Shown piece after piece: positions 43,914 through 54,700 of a DNA stretch of 64,000 nucleotides; the first letter of the stretch is position 1; every line of letters starts with the position of its first letter. The stretch comes from Terriglobus sp. RCC_193 (GTDB lineage Bacteria; Acidobacteriota; Terriglobia; Terriglobales; Acidobacteriaceae). The stretch covers positions 496,001 to 560,000 of the forward strand of contig NZ_JBFUPK010000002.1 in assembly GCF_041355105.1 (NCBI RefSeq), in the 5' to 3' direction. Made by a program: the position numbers and the translations under genes. Below the pieces are notes generated by a model. The model saw nothing but the letters and a program-made list of their open reading frames with translations. It made no database searches and had not been told where the DNA came from.

Positions 43914-45486
43914 TGCTTTTTACCTTCGCCTGCGCTGGCTGATTCAGCTTTGCGTCGGCGGTGCCGATGCGGCCTGTGGCGGAGACGCGGACGACGAAGC
44001 GGGCGCGCACTGCTTTGGGATCGTGATCGAGGATGAAGTGCAGGTCAAGGTTGTGGTGGATCTGGCCCACGGGTGGGACGTCCTGCGCGGCCACACGGAT
44101 GATGCGTGAGATGCGTTTCAGTTCCTTGTTCTTCTTGTCGAAGGTGGATGCGATCACGACGACTTCGGCGCGGCGCGGGTCGGTGTCTGTGGCGTTGGAC
44201 CAGATGAGGCCATTGCCGTCGATGAAGATGTTGAAGGCGTCGGGATTTTGCGCGTCGGGTGTGAGGGTGATCGGCACACCGTCGTAGACCATGTTGCTGG
44301 AGTCTGCGGAAAGCACTTCAAAGGCAAGACGACGCGATGGATTGACGGGATTCACACGCGCCGGGGGCAGCTCGACGTAATAGCCTTCGCGGGTGATGGC
44401 TTTCAGGTTGGGGTCGTCCAGCGTGACCTTGATGCGGCGGAATTTCTTGGGGTCGGCTGATGTGGTGGTGGGACGGTAGGCGAGCGAGTAGAAGCTGCCA
44501 CCATCGCGGATGCCGTCGCCGATAACGGTGTCCACATCGTTGCGGCCGTAGAAGCTGCGTCCTCCGGTGGCCACGGCGAGTTTGGTGAACTGGTAGTTGC
44601 CGCCGAAGGGATCGTTAAAGGCCGCGTCGGGGCCGTAGCCTGCGCCGGGGTCCATCTTGATACCGGCGGGGTCCACGGTATAGAGCGTGATGCGCGCATC
44701 GCGCAGTTCGTTCACGCACTGCTGCACGGCGTTGTTGACGCGGTTCTCCGTGTCGACGGGGCCGTTGATGAAGTTGTAAGCGGGAAAGCCGCGACCGATC
44801 CACACCATGTTCTTGTGGCCGGGATGACCGATGACGGCTTCGGCTACACGTGTGAGTGTGGCGAAGGCGGTGGCGAAGCGCTCGGCGACCCAACCGCCGT
44901 TATGCACCTGCCAGGGGTAGGCGGCGAAGTGATGATTCAGAGCGTTGAGGAGCGCCTGCTTGTCCTGTGTGTAGTCCTGGAGGACGGTGAAGTTGTTGAG
45001 GCTGACGGCGATCAGCATGGTGGGTGTGTCGAGTTTGTCAGGCTGTTTCTGCAGGATCTTTTTCAGCGAGTAGCGAGCGAACGCCATGTCCTCAAAACGC
45101 GTATTGAACTCGTCGAGAAGGAGGATGTTCACAGGTGCCTGCGGTGCGACGCGATCCAGCTCTGCCGTGGAGTGGATGGAAGCAGTCGCAGGAACAGCGT
45201 GCGCACCGGCTTCTTCAAAGTTGAGCAGGGTCTGCGGCTGGTCCAGTTCGGTGACATGGAAGGCCGATTTCGGCAGGCCGGTGACGATCTTATCGTTGCG
45301 ATCGGTTACGACGACATCCAGAACGACGAGGCGGGCGCTGCGGTGGAGCGTGTAACTGCCATCCGCAGAACGCTGCGGTTCGACGCTAGGGGATGGCGAG
45401 GATTGAGGTTCCTGTGACCACACCGCAACGGCGAAGAGCGTTGCCAGAATGGATGCGACCGCCATTGCTACGAACCGTTGCCTCAT
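43900..45486 (-). CDS. Acidobacterial VWFA-related domain protein
   Basis: 528 aa from MRQRFVAMAV, with AAAGGG upstream. A Sec signal ends near AVWSQ. A short beta segment (RLVVLDVVVTDRNDKIVTGL) that is typical of this family precedes a von Willebrand factor A-like domain starting at VNILLLDEFNTRFED near residue 127; the MIDAS motif is degenerate (DEFNT rather than DxSxS). The family is widespread in acidobacteria and of unknown role, presumably periplasmic adhesion or protein binding. A second member is at 55394. It diverges from the Ig-domain lipoprotein gene. Confidence 0.85.
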   Translation of the reverse strand: MRQRFVAMAVASILATLFAVAVWSQEPQSSPSPSVEPQRSADGSYTLHRSARLVVLDVVVTDRNDKIVTGLPKSAFHVTELDQPQTLLNFEEAGAHAVPATASIHSTAELDRVAPQAPVNILLLDEFNTRFEDMAFARYSLKKILQKQPDKLDTPTMLIAVSLNNFTVLQDYTQDKQALLNALNHHFAAYPWQVHNGGWVAERFATAFATLTRVAEAVIGHPGHKNMVWIGRGFPAYNFINGPVDTENRVNNAVQQCVNELRDARITLYTVDPAGIKMDPGAGYGPDAAFNDPFGGNYQFTKLAVATGGRSFYGRNDVDTVIGDGIRDGGSFYSLAYRPTTTSADPKKFRRIKVTLDDPNLKAITREGYYVELPPARVNPVNPSRRLAFEVLSADSSNMVYDGVPITLTPDAQNPDAFNIFIDGNGLIWSNATDTDPRRAEVVVIASTFDKKNKELKRISRIIRVAAQDVPPVGQIHHNLDLHFILDHDPKAVRARFVVRVSATGRIGTADAKLNQPAQAKVKSTSPQ

Positions 45487-45606
45487 CGCACCGCCCTTTG
45501 CGCGGACAGTATCCGACGCCCGTGACCTGTTCAGACCACATTTACAGACAGAAAGTCGCGTAAGAAACCCAAATAATCTCCTCATTTTGGGAGAAACGGA
45601 ATACTC

Positions 45607-45622
45607 CGTTGTACTTACAACG
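45607..45622. promoter_or_regulatory. Palindrome between VWFA gene and Ig lipoprotein gene
   Basis: CGTTGTA-CT-TACAACG is a perfect 7-bp-arm inverted repeat in the 272-bp divergent gap, 121 bp upstream of the VWFA start and 137 bp upstream of the lipoprotein start. Candidate operator only; no regulator is known. Confidence 0.3.
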
Positions 45623-45758
45623 AAAGAAATTGGCTGCGAACAGGCCGCGCTGGACTAGTCTGACACCATCACGCCTGCTGCCGCGGCCTTTTTGCCCTCA
45701 CTTCTTCCCCGGCGGATCAGGCGACTGAATCACTTTGTTTTTCCCAAGGTCTCTGTAC

Positions 45759-48719
45759 ATGCGTATTGCATTGAAGTTTTTTTCTGCCAGTCTTTTTGCG
45801 CTCCTGTTGAGTGGTTGTGGAAACAGCAACGCGACAACTTCTGCTCCCAGCAATGGGAATGGATCTATCGGTGTGGGAGCGAGTATTGCTGTGACGCTGT
45901 CTGCAAGCAGTACCACGACGATTGATGCGGGGCAGACGGTTGCGCTGACTGCAGCGGTGAGCGGCGATTCGTCAAACAAAGGCGTGACGTGGAGCGTGGC
46001 CGCAGGTGCGGGCAGCGTAACCGCAACGACGGCACTGACGAATACCTACACGGCACCTACGACGGCTGTGACGAACGCCGCCGTGACCGTGGCGAGCGTG
46101 GTCGATCCCACGAAATCCGCAACGGTGAACATTACGGTAAATGCGCTGCCCGCGTTCACTTCTACGGGGCAACTGCCCCAGGGCTATGCGGGTGTTGCGT
46201 ACGCCGCCGCGCTGACCTCAACGGGTGGTACGGGAGCACGTACCTATGCGTTGGTAAGCGGTGCGCTGCCAGCGGGATTGACGCTGAATGCGGCGACGGG
46301 TGTGATCGCGGGAACGCCGACGGCTTCCGGCAGTAGCACCTTTTCTCTGAGTGTGAAAGATGCAGCGGCGACTCCGGTGACCACGACAGCGAGTTTCACG
46401 CTGGGCATTTCCGCGCTGCAGATTGTGCCGCCTACGCTGACGAATACGGTGGTGGGAAGGACGTATCCCGCGACCACGCTGACGAGCGCGTATGCGCAGG
46501 GTGCCGTGACGTATGCCGTTACCGCAGGCAGTCTGCCGGCGGGCCTGACGCTTTCTGCTGCAGGTGTTCTCAGTGGTTCCGCAACGACGGCGGGCAGCAA
46601 CAACTTCACCATTACAGCGACGGATGCGGCAGGACAGAAAGCCACCTACAGCAGCACGATAACCGTCGCGGACACGCTGAAACTCTCCGGCGCAACGTTG
46701 CCGACAACCACCGCCAACACAGTGTTTGCGGGCTACACGTTAGCCGCAACGGGCGGGACATCGCCGTATGTTTATCAGATTGCGGCAGGCAGCGTGTTGC
46801 CTGCGGGGATCACGTTGTCTTCCGCGGGCGTGCTTGCCGGAACGCCGACTGCGCCGGGCAGCTACAACTTCACCATCACTGCACTGGATTCCAATGGTGC
46901 GGTGACGGCGACTTCGCAGACGGCAAGCGTCACCTTTGCGCTGACGATTGCCGTGGCACCGTTGACCATTACGACGACGTCGCTGGCGAATGCAGTGCCG
47001 GGGTCGCCGTATGTGCAGACACTTGCGGTAACAGGCGGCGTGGCGCCCTATACGTTCACCGTGTCTGCAGGCGCGCTGCCTGCAGGCGTGGTGCTGAGCC
47101 AGGCCGGTGTGATCTCAGGACGTGCAGCAACCGCGGGGCCTTACAACTTCACGGCACAGGTAACGGATGCGGAAGGTACGCCGCAGCTGACGAGCCAGCC
47201 GCTGACGCTGACGGTGGCGAGTGCGCTGACGCCGGGTGTGAACAACGCCATGCTGAACGGGTCTTACGCGTTTGTCTTTCACGGTGTGGGCAATGGCGCG
47301 CTGGCGACGGGTGCGGCCAGCAGCGGCAACGTCTTTGGGACAGACATGGCAGGATCGCTGACGTTTGACGGCGCGTCGCTGGTGACGGGCGAGATTGACC
47401 AGAACAACGCGTACGCGGGGGTAAAGACGGCGGTTGCAGTGACGGGCAGCTACTCGGTGGGTGCAGACCAACGCGGCCAGATCGTCTTTACCTACGGCAG
47501 CACGACGGTGACGGCAGACCTGGTGGTTTCAAGCATTGCGAACGGTGTGGCAAGCAAGTTCCGTTTCATTGAAGCGGATGCGGATAACGCCATTGATGCG
47601 AGCCAGGTGCAGGGTTCAGGCGAGGCGCTGCGCCAGACGGCATCAGACTTCAGCCTGGCGGCCCTGACGGGCAAGTATGTGTTCCGGCTGAGCGGCGAGA
47701 CGGCCAAGGCTGCGATACAGTTCGGCGCGCTGTCAGCGGCGGGCTATCTCCAGTTCAATGGAAGCGGTGTGATCGTGCGCGGATTGCAGGATGCCGTCAG
47801 CTACAACACGGCGTATCCTCAGATTTCACTGACGGGAGGCTATACCGCACCGGATAGTCACGGGCGCGGCACGTTGACGATCAGCACGGTGGGAAGCAGT
47901 TATCCGGGCGCACCCATTCGCTACGTTTACTACGTTATCAACGCGAAGCAGATCGCAATCCTGTCTATCGACCCGCACGCCGGTGCATCGCTGATGGCGG
48001 GTATGGCGTATCAGCAACAGCAATCGCTGTATAGCGCGGCTTCGCTGTCGGGAACGATCATTGCGGCGGAGTCGGCGGTGCAGGGCGGGAATGGCACTAC
48101 TTCATTTCCAAATGTGCTCTCTGCCACGTTCTATGTGCTGCGGGTGACGGGCGCGGGCACGCTGTCTGCCTACAAAGCGGACAACACGGCGGGAACATCC
48201 GAGACCTTTGCGAACAACCCGATGCAGGTGAGCTACTCCGTGTCAGACAGCGGACGGGTGGCGCTGGTGAACCAGTCCGCACCGAGTGCGCAGATGCCCG
48301 TGTTCTGGCTGTATGACAATAACCTGGGCGTGGGCACCGAATTGGAAAACACCACAGGCCCCATTGGCACGCTGCAACTGGAAGGACAGACGGGCAGCAG
48401 CTTCAGCACCTCTTCTCTCTCCGGGCTGTATGCCACCAGCGTTACGCCGACGCCTGCGCCGATTGCGTTTGCCTCTGGCACCCTCAACGCAGACACGGGA
48501 ACGGCGGCGACGCTGGTGGAGGATTCCACGGCGGACGGAAACATTGCCGCCGGTGTGACCACAACGCTGATCAAGGGCGTGGAAGCGAGCACCGGACGCT
48601 TTACGCTGAATGCCGATGGCGTCTTCTACAACGGCTTCATCCTCTCTCCCACGAAGCTGGTGTATTTCAGCGTGTTGCCCGGATTTACCCGGCCAGTGAT
48701 TCGTGTGGCGGAAAAGTAA
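45759..48719 (+). CDS. Cell-envelope lipoprotein with tandem putative-Ig domains
   Basis: 986 aa from MRIALKFFSAS, with AAGG upstream. The lipobox LLLSGC puts the lipidated Cys near residue 20. Residues ~40-130 resemble a bacterial Ig-like domain (AVTLSASSTTTIDAGQTVAL). Then about four repeats of the putative-Ig type follow, each with GxLPAGLTL...G.ISG/AGTPT...G...FT, between residues ~135 and ~490. The C-terminal half repeats YVFRLSGE/YAFVFHGVG-like strand blocks and contains no known enzyme. Probably a surface adhesive or structural protein. A terminator follows 20 bp after the stop. Confidence 0.8.
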   Translation: MRIALKFFSASLFALLLSGCGNSNATTSAPSNGNGSIGVGASIAVTLSASSTTTIDAGQTVALTAAVSGDSSNKGVTWSVAAGAGSVTATTALTNTYTAPTTAVTNAAVTVASVVDPTKSATVNITVNALPAFTSTGQLPQGYAGVAYAAALTSTGGTGARTYALVSGALPAGLTLNAATGVIAGTPTASGSSTFSLSVKDAAATPVTTTASFTLGISALQIVPPTLTNTVVGRTYPATTLTSAYAQGAVTYAVTAGSLPAGLTLSAAGVLSGSATTAGSNNFTITATDAAGQKATYSSTITVADTLKLSGATLPTTTANTVFAGYTLAATGGTSPYVYQIAAGSVLPAGITLSSAGVLAGTPTAPGSYNFTITALDSNGAVTATSQTASVTFALTIAVAPLTITTTSLANAVPGSPYVQTLAVTGGVAPYTFTVSAGALPAGVVLSQAGVISGRAATAGPYNFTAQVTDAEGTPQLTSQPLTLTVASALTPGVNNAMLNGSYAFVFHGVGNGALATGAASSGNVFGTDMAGSLTFDGASLVTGEIDQNNAYAGVKTAVAVTGSYSVGADQRGQIVFTYGSTTVTADLVVSSIANGVASKFRFIEADADNAIDASQVQGSGEALRQTASDFSLAALTGKYVFRLSGETAKAAIQFGALSAAGYLQFNGSGVIVRGLQDAVSYNTAYPQISLTGGYTAPDSHGRGTLTISTVGSSYPGAPIRYVYYVINAKQIAILSIDPHAGASLMAGMAYQQQQSLYSAASLSGTIIAAESAVQGGNGTTSFPNVLSATFYVLRVTGAGTLSAYKADNTAGTSETFANNPMQVSYSVSDSGRVALVNQSAPSAQMPVFWLYDNNLGVGTELENTTGPIGTLQLEGQTGSSFSTSSLSGLYATSVTPTPAPIAFASGTLNADTGTAATLVEDSTADGNIAAGVTTTLIKGVEASTGRFTLNADGVFYNGFILSPTKLVYFSVLPGFTRPVIRVAEK

Positions 48720-48739
48720 ATTCCATCTCCGCGATGGAT

Positions 48740-48768
48740 GGGCGTCCGAAATGCGGACGCCCTTTTCT
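48740..48768 (+). terminator. Terminator of the Ig lipoprotein gene
   Basis: GGGCGTCCG (48740-48748) pairs perfectly with CGGACGCCC (48754-48762), followed by TTTTCTTT. Confidence 0.85.
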
Positions 48769-48802
48769 TTGCGGAAATCGCCATCGTGCGAGGATGGGAA
48801 GG

Positions 48803-50152
48803 ATGACTGTGAAACGCAAAGAACGGCGCGATACCGGCGCACGCAAGAAGTTTTCCGGTGGCGGCCGGCCTGTAACCACCGAACCGCAACTGCTGGAAGC
48901 GGACGAGGCAGGGCCCGCGGCGATCCTGTCGCGGCGGGCGGCGGATCGTCTGCGCGCGGGGCATTTGTGGGTTTACCGGAGCGATGTGGAGTCGCTGATT
49001 CCGGCTCTGGGAGCCACCGCGATAACTCCGGGCGGGTTGGTGACGCTGCTGGATAATCGGCGGATTCCGTTGGGGTCAGCGTTTTATTCGGAGGCTTCGC
49101 AGATTGCACTGCGCAAAGTTTCTGCGGAACCGCGTGTGGGACGCGGTGAGTATCTGGAAGATATGGCTGTGCGTGTTCGCACGGCGCTGGCGCTGCGGCA
49201 GAAGATGCTGGCAGATGGGAACACCGATTCGGCGCGGTTGATCTTTTCCGAGGCTGATGACCTTCCGGGTATCGTGGCGGATCGCTATGGCAACCTGGTG
49301 GTGGTGCAGTTGCTGACACAGGGCACGGCGCAGGACGATGTGCGCGCGGTGCTGGCACGCGAACTTGCCGTGGACGGTGTGAATCAAGTGGTGGAGCGGG
49401 CCGATCCGCGTATTCGCGAACTCGAGCAGCTTCCCGTGCCTTCTACGGAACCGCTGTTTGTACGTGAAGGTGTCAGCGGGCCTCCGAAGACCCTGTTCAC
49501 GCTGAACGGCCTTCACCTGCACTATGACGCGAATGCCGGGCAGAAGACGGGCGCGTTTCTGGATCAGCGATTGAACTATGCCGCCGCAGCCGCAGCGCAT
49601 GTCGAAGCGCATGGCAGCGGCAATGGGGAGGCACTGGACATCTGCACGTATCAGGGTGGATTCGCACTGCACCTGGCGCGTGTGGCGGCAAAGGTGACGG
49701 GAGTGGATCAGAGTCGGAGTTCGCTGGAGACGGCGGAATCCAACCTGGAACAGAATCGCGATGCGATTGCCGCCGAGTTGGAGTGGATCGAAGCGGATGC
49801 CTTTGAACTGCTTCGCGCCTATGACACGGAGAAGCGGCAGTTCGACACGATTGTTCTGGACCCGCCTGCGTTTGCGAAGACGAAGCGTGCGGCAGAGGGC
49901 GCGATGCGCGGTTACAAAGAGCTGAATCTGCGTGCGATGCGGATGCTGCGTCCGGGTGGTGTGCTGGTGACGTGTTCGTGCTCGCACCATGTGAGCCGCG
50001 AGATGTTCACGGCTACCGTGGCGGAAGCTGCGGCGGATGCGGGACGCCATGTGCGGCTGCTGGAGACACGCGGCGCGGCGCCGGACCATCCAGAGGTGCT
50101 GACGCTGCCCGAGACGGCGTATCTGAAGTGCCTGATTCTGCGCGTGGATTGA
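48803..50152 (+). CDS. Class I SAM-dependent RNA methyltransferase, RlmI/RlmK type
   Basis: 449 aa from MTVKRKERRD; the ATG at 48794 is an alternative. An N-terminal PUA-like domain (RAADRLRAGHLWVYRSDVESL near residue 44) is followed by the EEHEE-like middle domain and a Rossmann methylase: the NAGQKTGAFLDQRLNY segment near 252, ALDICTYQGGFALHLAR near 285 (SAM motif I), VTGVDQSRSSLE, and FDTIVLDPPAFAKTK near 350 (motif IV), with TCSCSHHVS near 393. This matches 23S rRNA m5C methyltransferases of the RlmI group. The exact rRNA position is inferred only. Confidence 0.88.
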   Translation: MTVKRKERRDTGARKKFSGGGRPVTTEPQLLEADEAGPAAILSRRAADRLRAGHLWVYRSDVESLIPALGATAITPGGLVTLLDNRRIPLGSAFYSEASQIALRKVSAEPRVGRGEYLEDMAVRVRTALALRQKMLADGNTDSARLIFSEADDLPGIVADRYGNLVVVQLLTQGTAQDDVRAVLARELAVDGVNQVVERADPRIRELEQLPVPSTEPLFVREGVSGPPKTLFTLNGLHLHYDANAGQKTGAFLDQRLNYAAAAAAHVEAHGSGNGEALDICTYQGGFALHLARVAAKVTGVDQSRSSLETAESNLEQNRDAIAAELEWIEADAFELLRAYDTEKRQFDTIVLDPPAFAKTKRAAEGAMRGYKELNLRAMRMLRPGGVLVTCSCSHHVSREMFTATVAEAAADAGRHVRLLETRGAAPDHPEVLTLPETAYLKCLILRVD

Positions 50153-50165
50153 TGTCTTGTTGGAT

Positions 50166-50196
50166 GGCGGACGTCGTTTGATTCACGACGCCCGCC
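50166..50196. terminator. Bidirectional hairpin between convergent genes
   Basis: GGCGGACGTCGT (50166-50177) pairs with ACGACGCCCGCC (50185-50196) with one mismatch. It sits between the methyltransferase stop and the phosphodiesterase stop. Confidence 0.55.
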
Positions 50197-50203
50197 ACCA
50201 CGC

Positions 50204-51517
50204 TTACTTCAGGATGCTGGTGAGCGGTTTGCCATCCATGTTGCTGTAGGAGAGGCCGAGAATCTTCGCGATGGTCGCGGCGACATCGAGGTTGGGGAAC
50301 GATGGCTGCTCGCCCGCGTGTGGCTTGATGGCCGCGCCATTGGCAATGAAGATTTCCTGCATCAGTGGACGCGTATTGGGGTAACCATGCGCGCCGGTCT
50401 GCGGTTCTGGATCAGGTGCGCCCGGCTTGACGCCGCCGAACTTCCAGTCTTCTTTCGCGTAGACGATGACGTCTGGCGCGGTGTCGTTGTTGGCAGGACG
50501 CGGCCATCCCTGTGCGATGATCTCACTCTCGGTCGGGATGGTATCGGTCGCCGGGCTGGCGGCAAAGGCAGCCTTGATCTTCTCTGTTAACGCGGCATTC
50601 GCGTGTGTTTCATAGAGATAAGTGGCTCCGCCTTCGACGAGCGCGGCTGCTTCGCTGGGTTGAATACCTGCGTTCTTCAACACAGTGTTCGGGTCCACGG
50701 TGTGGTGCACGCTGGACTGGCCGTGGTCGCTGACGATGAGGAAGGTGGTGCGATCGAGGTCGCCCGCCTCACGCACGGCGTTGACGACTTCCTTCACCTG
50801 ATCGTCAAGAAAGGCCACGCCGTTATCGCCTGCCTGTGTCTTGTAACCGTAAGCGTGTTCGGTACCGTCCAACGTGAGCAGGTGCAGCAGCGTCAGGCTG
50901 GGGTGATGGTGCTTGATGGCATAGACCGCACCGCGTGTGTAGAGGCGGTCACGGTAGGGTTGCGATGGGCCGTGATTGAAGTTCTTCAGCTCTTCGGGCT
51001 TCAGATCGCCGGAGGCAATCATCTCCTGGATCAGCTTGCTGGATTCCACGGGCTGCTCAAAGAAGCTGTAGTCGATGCCTGCATTTTCTACGGCGACCCA
51101 GTCCATCTCTGCCGTGACAAGGCCCCTGGCCTTGGCTTCGTCATAGACAGTAGGCACATGCACCAGCTTTGACTTGTCTGCGTGGAACTCCACACCAATG
51201 GGGCCGCCGGTGCGCTGGCCGTGGATGAGTCCGTTGGCAATGAGGCCGTGCTTTGCCGGTGTGACGCCGGTTACCATGGCGGTGTGGTTGGGCCACGTCA
51301 CCGTGGGGTTTACGGGCTGCATGCTGGTGGCCCATGCGCCGGACTGCATCAGGCTGTGCAGCGTGGGCGTGGGCAGCCAGGGGTCGTGCAGCAGCGATGC
51401 ACCAAATGCGTCCAGGCTGATGACCACCACCATTGGCTTGCGTTCCTGTGCCGATGTGGGACGAACGACTGCCAGCGGAGTTGCCGCCAGCAGAAGCATT
51501 GCAAGAAGTTGTTTCAC
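50204..51517 (-). CDS. Secreted alkaline-phosphatase-superfamily phosphodiesterase (NPP-like)
   Basis: 437 aa from the GTG at 51517; GGAGG lies 10 nt upstream and the Sec signal (LLAMLLLAATPLAVVRPTSAQ) follows. The open frame continues to 52072 but would overlap the divergent receptor gene. Seen: VVVISLDAFGASLL with the first metal Asp near residue 33, NPTVTWPNHTAMVTG with the nucleophile Thr near residue 71, DGTEHAYGYK, and LIVSDHGQSSVHH with the second metal site; the late GAHGYPNT gives the last His. Such enzymes cleave nucleotide or lipid phosphodiesters. Substrate unknown. Confidence 0.88.
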   Translation of the reverse strand: MKQLLAMLLLAATPLAVVRPTSAQERKPMVVVISLDAFGASLLHDPWLPTPTLHSLMQSGAWATSMQPVNPTVTWPNHTAMVTGVTPAKHGLIANGLIHGQRTGGPIGVEFHADKSKLVHVPTVYDEAKARGLVTAEMDWVAVENAGIDYSFFEQPVESSKLIQEMIASGDLKPEELKNFNHGPSQPYRDRLYTRGAVYAIKHHHPSLTLLHLLTLDGTEHAYGYKTQAGDNGVAFLDDQVKEVVNAVREAGDLDRTTFLIVSDHGQSSVHHTVDPNTVLKNAGIQPSEAAALVEGGATYLYETHANAALTEKIKAAFAASPATDTIPTESEIIAQGWPRPANNDTAPDVIVYAKEDWKFGGVKPGAPDPEPQTGAHGYPNTRPLMQEIFIANGAAIKPHAGEQPSFPNLDVAATIAKILGLSYSNMDGKPLTSILK

Positions 51518-51755
51518 GACGCGTTGCCTCCGCGATTTGTTTCGCGGATTATTGCAACACAGGACGGTGATCTGTGTGTAAAGCGAGGGCCGATGCACGG
51601 AGCCGGTTTGATCCATGATGATGAAACGATTCAACCGCGACCGAATATGGTTAACAGTCCTAACTAATTTCCCGCGAAACATTTTCTTCCAGGGTCGCGT
51701 CTTTAGAGACAGATTCTTACTTATCCGTTCGCGGATTTTCTGCGAGGTTTTTCTC

Positions 51756-54700
51756 GTGCCTATGCGCCTTTCATGGCAGCGTCTTTCTCTGACCGCCCCG
51801 TTCCTTGGAGCGGCCATGTTGCAGGCGCAAACAGCTCCACCGGCACCTGCTGCAGACGCGTCGCCACAGGCTGCGACAGCTCCGCAGGAGGTGCAGGGCG
51901 GCACAATTACTGGCACCGTGACATCGGCCACAGCGGCAGACAGCAGCGGTAAGAAGGCCACGGGAACACCGTTGCCCGGCGTGACCATCACCGCCACGAA
52001 TACGCTTACCGGCAAAAAATACTCCACCGCGACTGACGTCACCGGCGGCTTCCGCATGACCATTCCGCGCAATGGGCGTTATGTGATCCGCGCGGAGTTT
52101 GCCGCGTTTGCACCGGCCACCGCAGAGGTTGTTCTTAACGCAACGCAGCACGAAGGCAAGGCTGCACTGGAGTTGGAGCTGGCATCGCGTGTGGCCGCAC
52201 GCACGACGCAGGAGAGCGGCACAGCAGTAGCAGGAGTCACAGCGCAGACGCTGGCGCGCGGGTTGCAATCACTGCGCGGCGCACAGTCTGGTGCAGTGGA
52301 TACAGAAGATGCATCGACAGGAGGCGGAGCTGCTCCCACCCTGACTTCCATTGGCGGCGCGGATGCGACCGGCGCCGATTCTGTTGCGGTAAGCGGACAG
52401 GGCGGGCAGATCAACGGCCTTGCCGGATTTAATGAAGACGACATGCGCAACCGCATTCAGGATGCCATTGCCAATGCGCAACGCAATGGCGGCGGGCAGG
52501 GCGATATTGCCAATGCCATTGTGGGTATGGTGGGCGGCATGATGCAGGGCGGGCCCGGAGGATTTGGCGGACCGGGTGGTGGACCCGGAGGTCCGGGCGG
52601 CGGTGGCGGTTTGGGTGGACCCGGCGGCGGTGGGTTCGGCGGATTTGGCGGTGGCGGCGGATTTGGCCGCGGCAGCTTCCGCAACTTCAATCCCTCAGCC
52701 ATTCATGGCAACGTGTATTACACCGCAGGCAACGCCGCGCTGGATGCCACACAATTTTCCATCACCGGCAATCCGGTGAAGCCCGCATACAGCAGCAATC
52801 GGTATGGTGTGGCGCTGAACGGATCACCGTATATTCCAGGCTTGTTCAAGCCAAGTACAAAACAGAACCTGTTTCTGAACTGGACGGGTCAGCGCGTCTC
52901 TACACCGACCAATATCTATGGCACGGTGCCCACGCTGTTGCAGCGCAATGGTGATTTCAACGGGTTGATGCAGACGGTAAGTGGCGTGGCGACGCCGGTG
53001 ATTCTTTACAACCCCTACACCGGCACAACGTATGGCAATTGCTCCACGTATACCAACGCAAGCTGCAACATCATTACCACGCCGCTGAGTGCGCAGGCGC
53101 AGGCGCTGCTGCAGTACATTCCCACGCCGAACACCACGACCAACGGCACTACCAATACAAACGAAAACTACAACTACCAACGCATTGCGACGATTGGGAA
53201 TAACACCTCGCAGATTTCAGCGCGATTTACGCGACAGCTTGGATCCAGCACGGGGCAGGGCTTTGGTGGCGGCGCTCGCGGCGGAGGTGGAGCGCGGGGT
53301 GGCGGTGGCAATCAGCGCCAGCAGGGACCTGCGGTGTTGCGTCAGAATCTGAGCGCGAATTTTGCGTACTCGCATAGCGCCAGCGATGCACGCGGGTTGA
53401 TGGCTGCGCTGGATGGCAAGACCGTCAGCAATGGCTACAACCTGGGTACGGGATACCAGCTGAGCTATGGACGGCTGAGCAACAGCCTGACGCTGGGATG
53501 GAACCGCAGCCGCGGTATCACCACCAACAACTTCAGCAGCGGCACGGTGGACCCCGCAAGCGCGGCCGGCCTCAACATTCCCAAACCCACCACAGCGCAG
53601 CAGAGCCTGTACTACGGTGTGCCGGGGCTTTCGTTCACCAACTTCACCGGCATTTCTGACACGCAGCCCTCAGATCGTTTGCAGGAAGTGTTCTCGCTAA
53701 GCGATGTGGTGAGCTGGCGGCACGGCAAACATAACTTCCGTTTTGGATTTGATGGACGCCGTCAGCATCTGGACATGATTGCAGGCAGCAATGGTCTGGG
53801 TTCGTTCTCGTTCACGGGCTATGCCACGCAGTCGCCATCAGGATCGAACGCCACAGGCACCACCAGCGGTTCTGCCTTTGCAGACTTCCTGCTGGGTGCG
53901 CCGCAGACCACAGCGATTCAGGCAGGCAGCAACAAAATTTATCTGCGTGAGTGGATCTATGACTTCTACGTGCAGGACGACTATCGCGTACGTAAAGACA
54001 TCACGCTGAACTATGGCCTGCGTTACGAATACTTTTCGCCCTATATCGAACAGAACAATCGGCTGGTGAACCTGGACCACAACGCGGACTTCACGCAATA
54101 TGCGCGTGTGGTATCGGGAGCCAGCGGACCGTATACAGGCGCGTTTCCGCGCTCGCTGATTACGCCGGATCGCGCGCTGTGGTCGCCGCGCATTGGTGTG
54201 GCGTGGAGTCCGAAGTTTTTAAAGAACACCGTGGTGCGCGGGGGTTATGGCCTGAACTTCAACGTGGGCCAGTACGCAAACTTCGCGAACTCGCTGTCGT
54301 ATCAACAGCCCTTTGCCCAATCGCAGAACAACATCGCAAAGGTGGGCAGCACCGATCAGGGTTGCGGCAACCTTACGACCGCGGGTTCCGCGAGCGGCAG
54401 CCTGTTCACACTGGCGAATGGGTTTAGCTGCACCTCGTCTTCGATTCTGCAGAATACGTTTGCAGTGAATAAGAACTATCGCCTGGGCCGTGTGCAGGTG
54501 TTCAACATGGATATTCAGCACACGTTCCCGATGGGCATTGTCACGAACGTTGGTTACAACGGATCACTGGGCAGCAGCCTGGACCTGCGCCGCTCGCCGA
54601 ACCGCACGGCGACATCTGTCATCGGCAATGCGCAGTCGATTGTGTATGAGGATTCCATTGGTGATTCGCGCTTCCATTCACTGAGTGTGAATGCGCGCAA

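Noticed and set aside
50204-52072. Full-length 622-codon version of the phosphodiesterase gene
   Set aside because: The extra 185 codons overlap the divergent receptor gene and precede the signal peptide; the GTG at 51517 with GGAGG is a better start.
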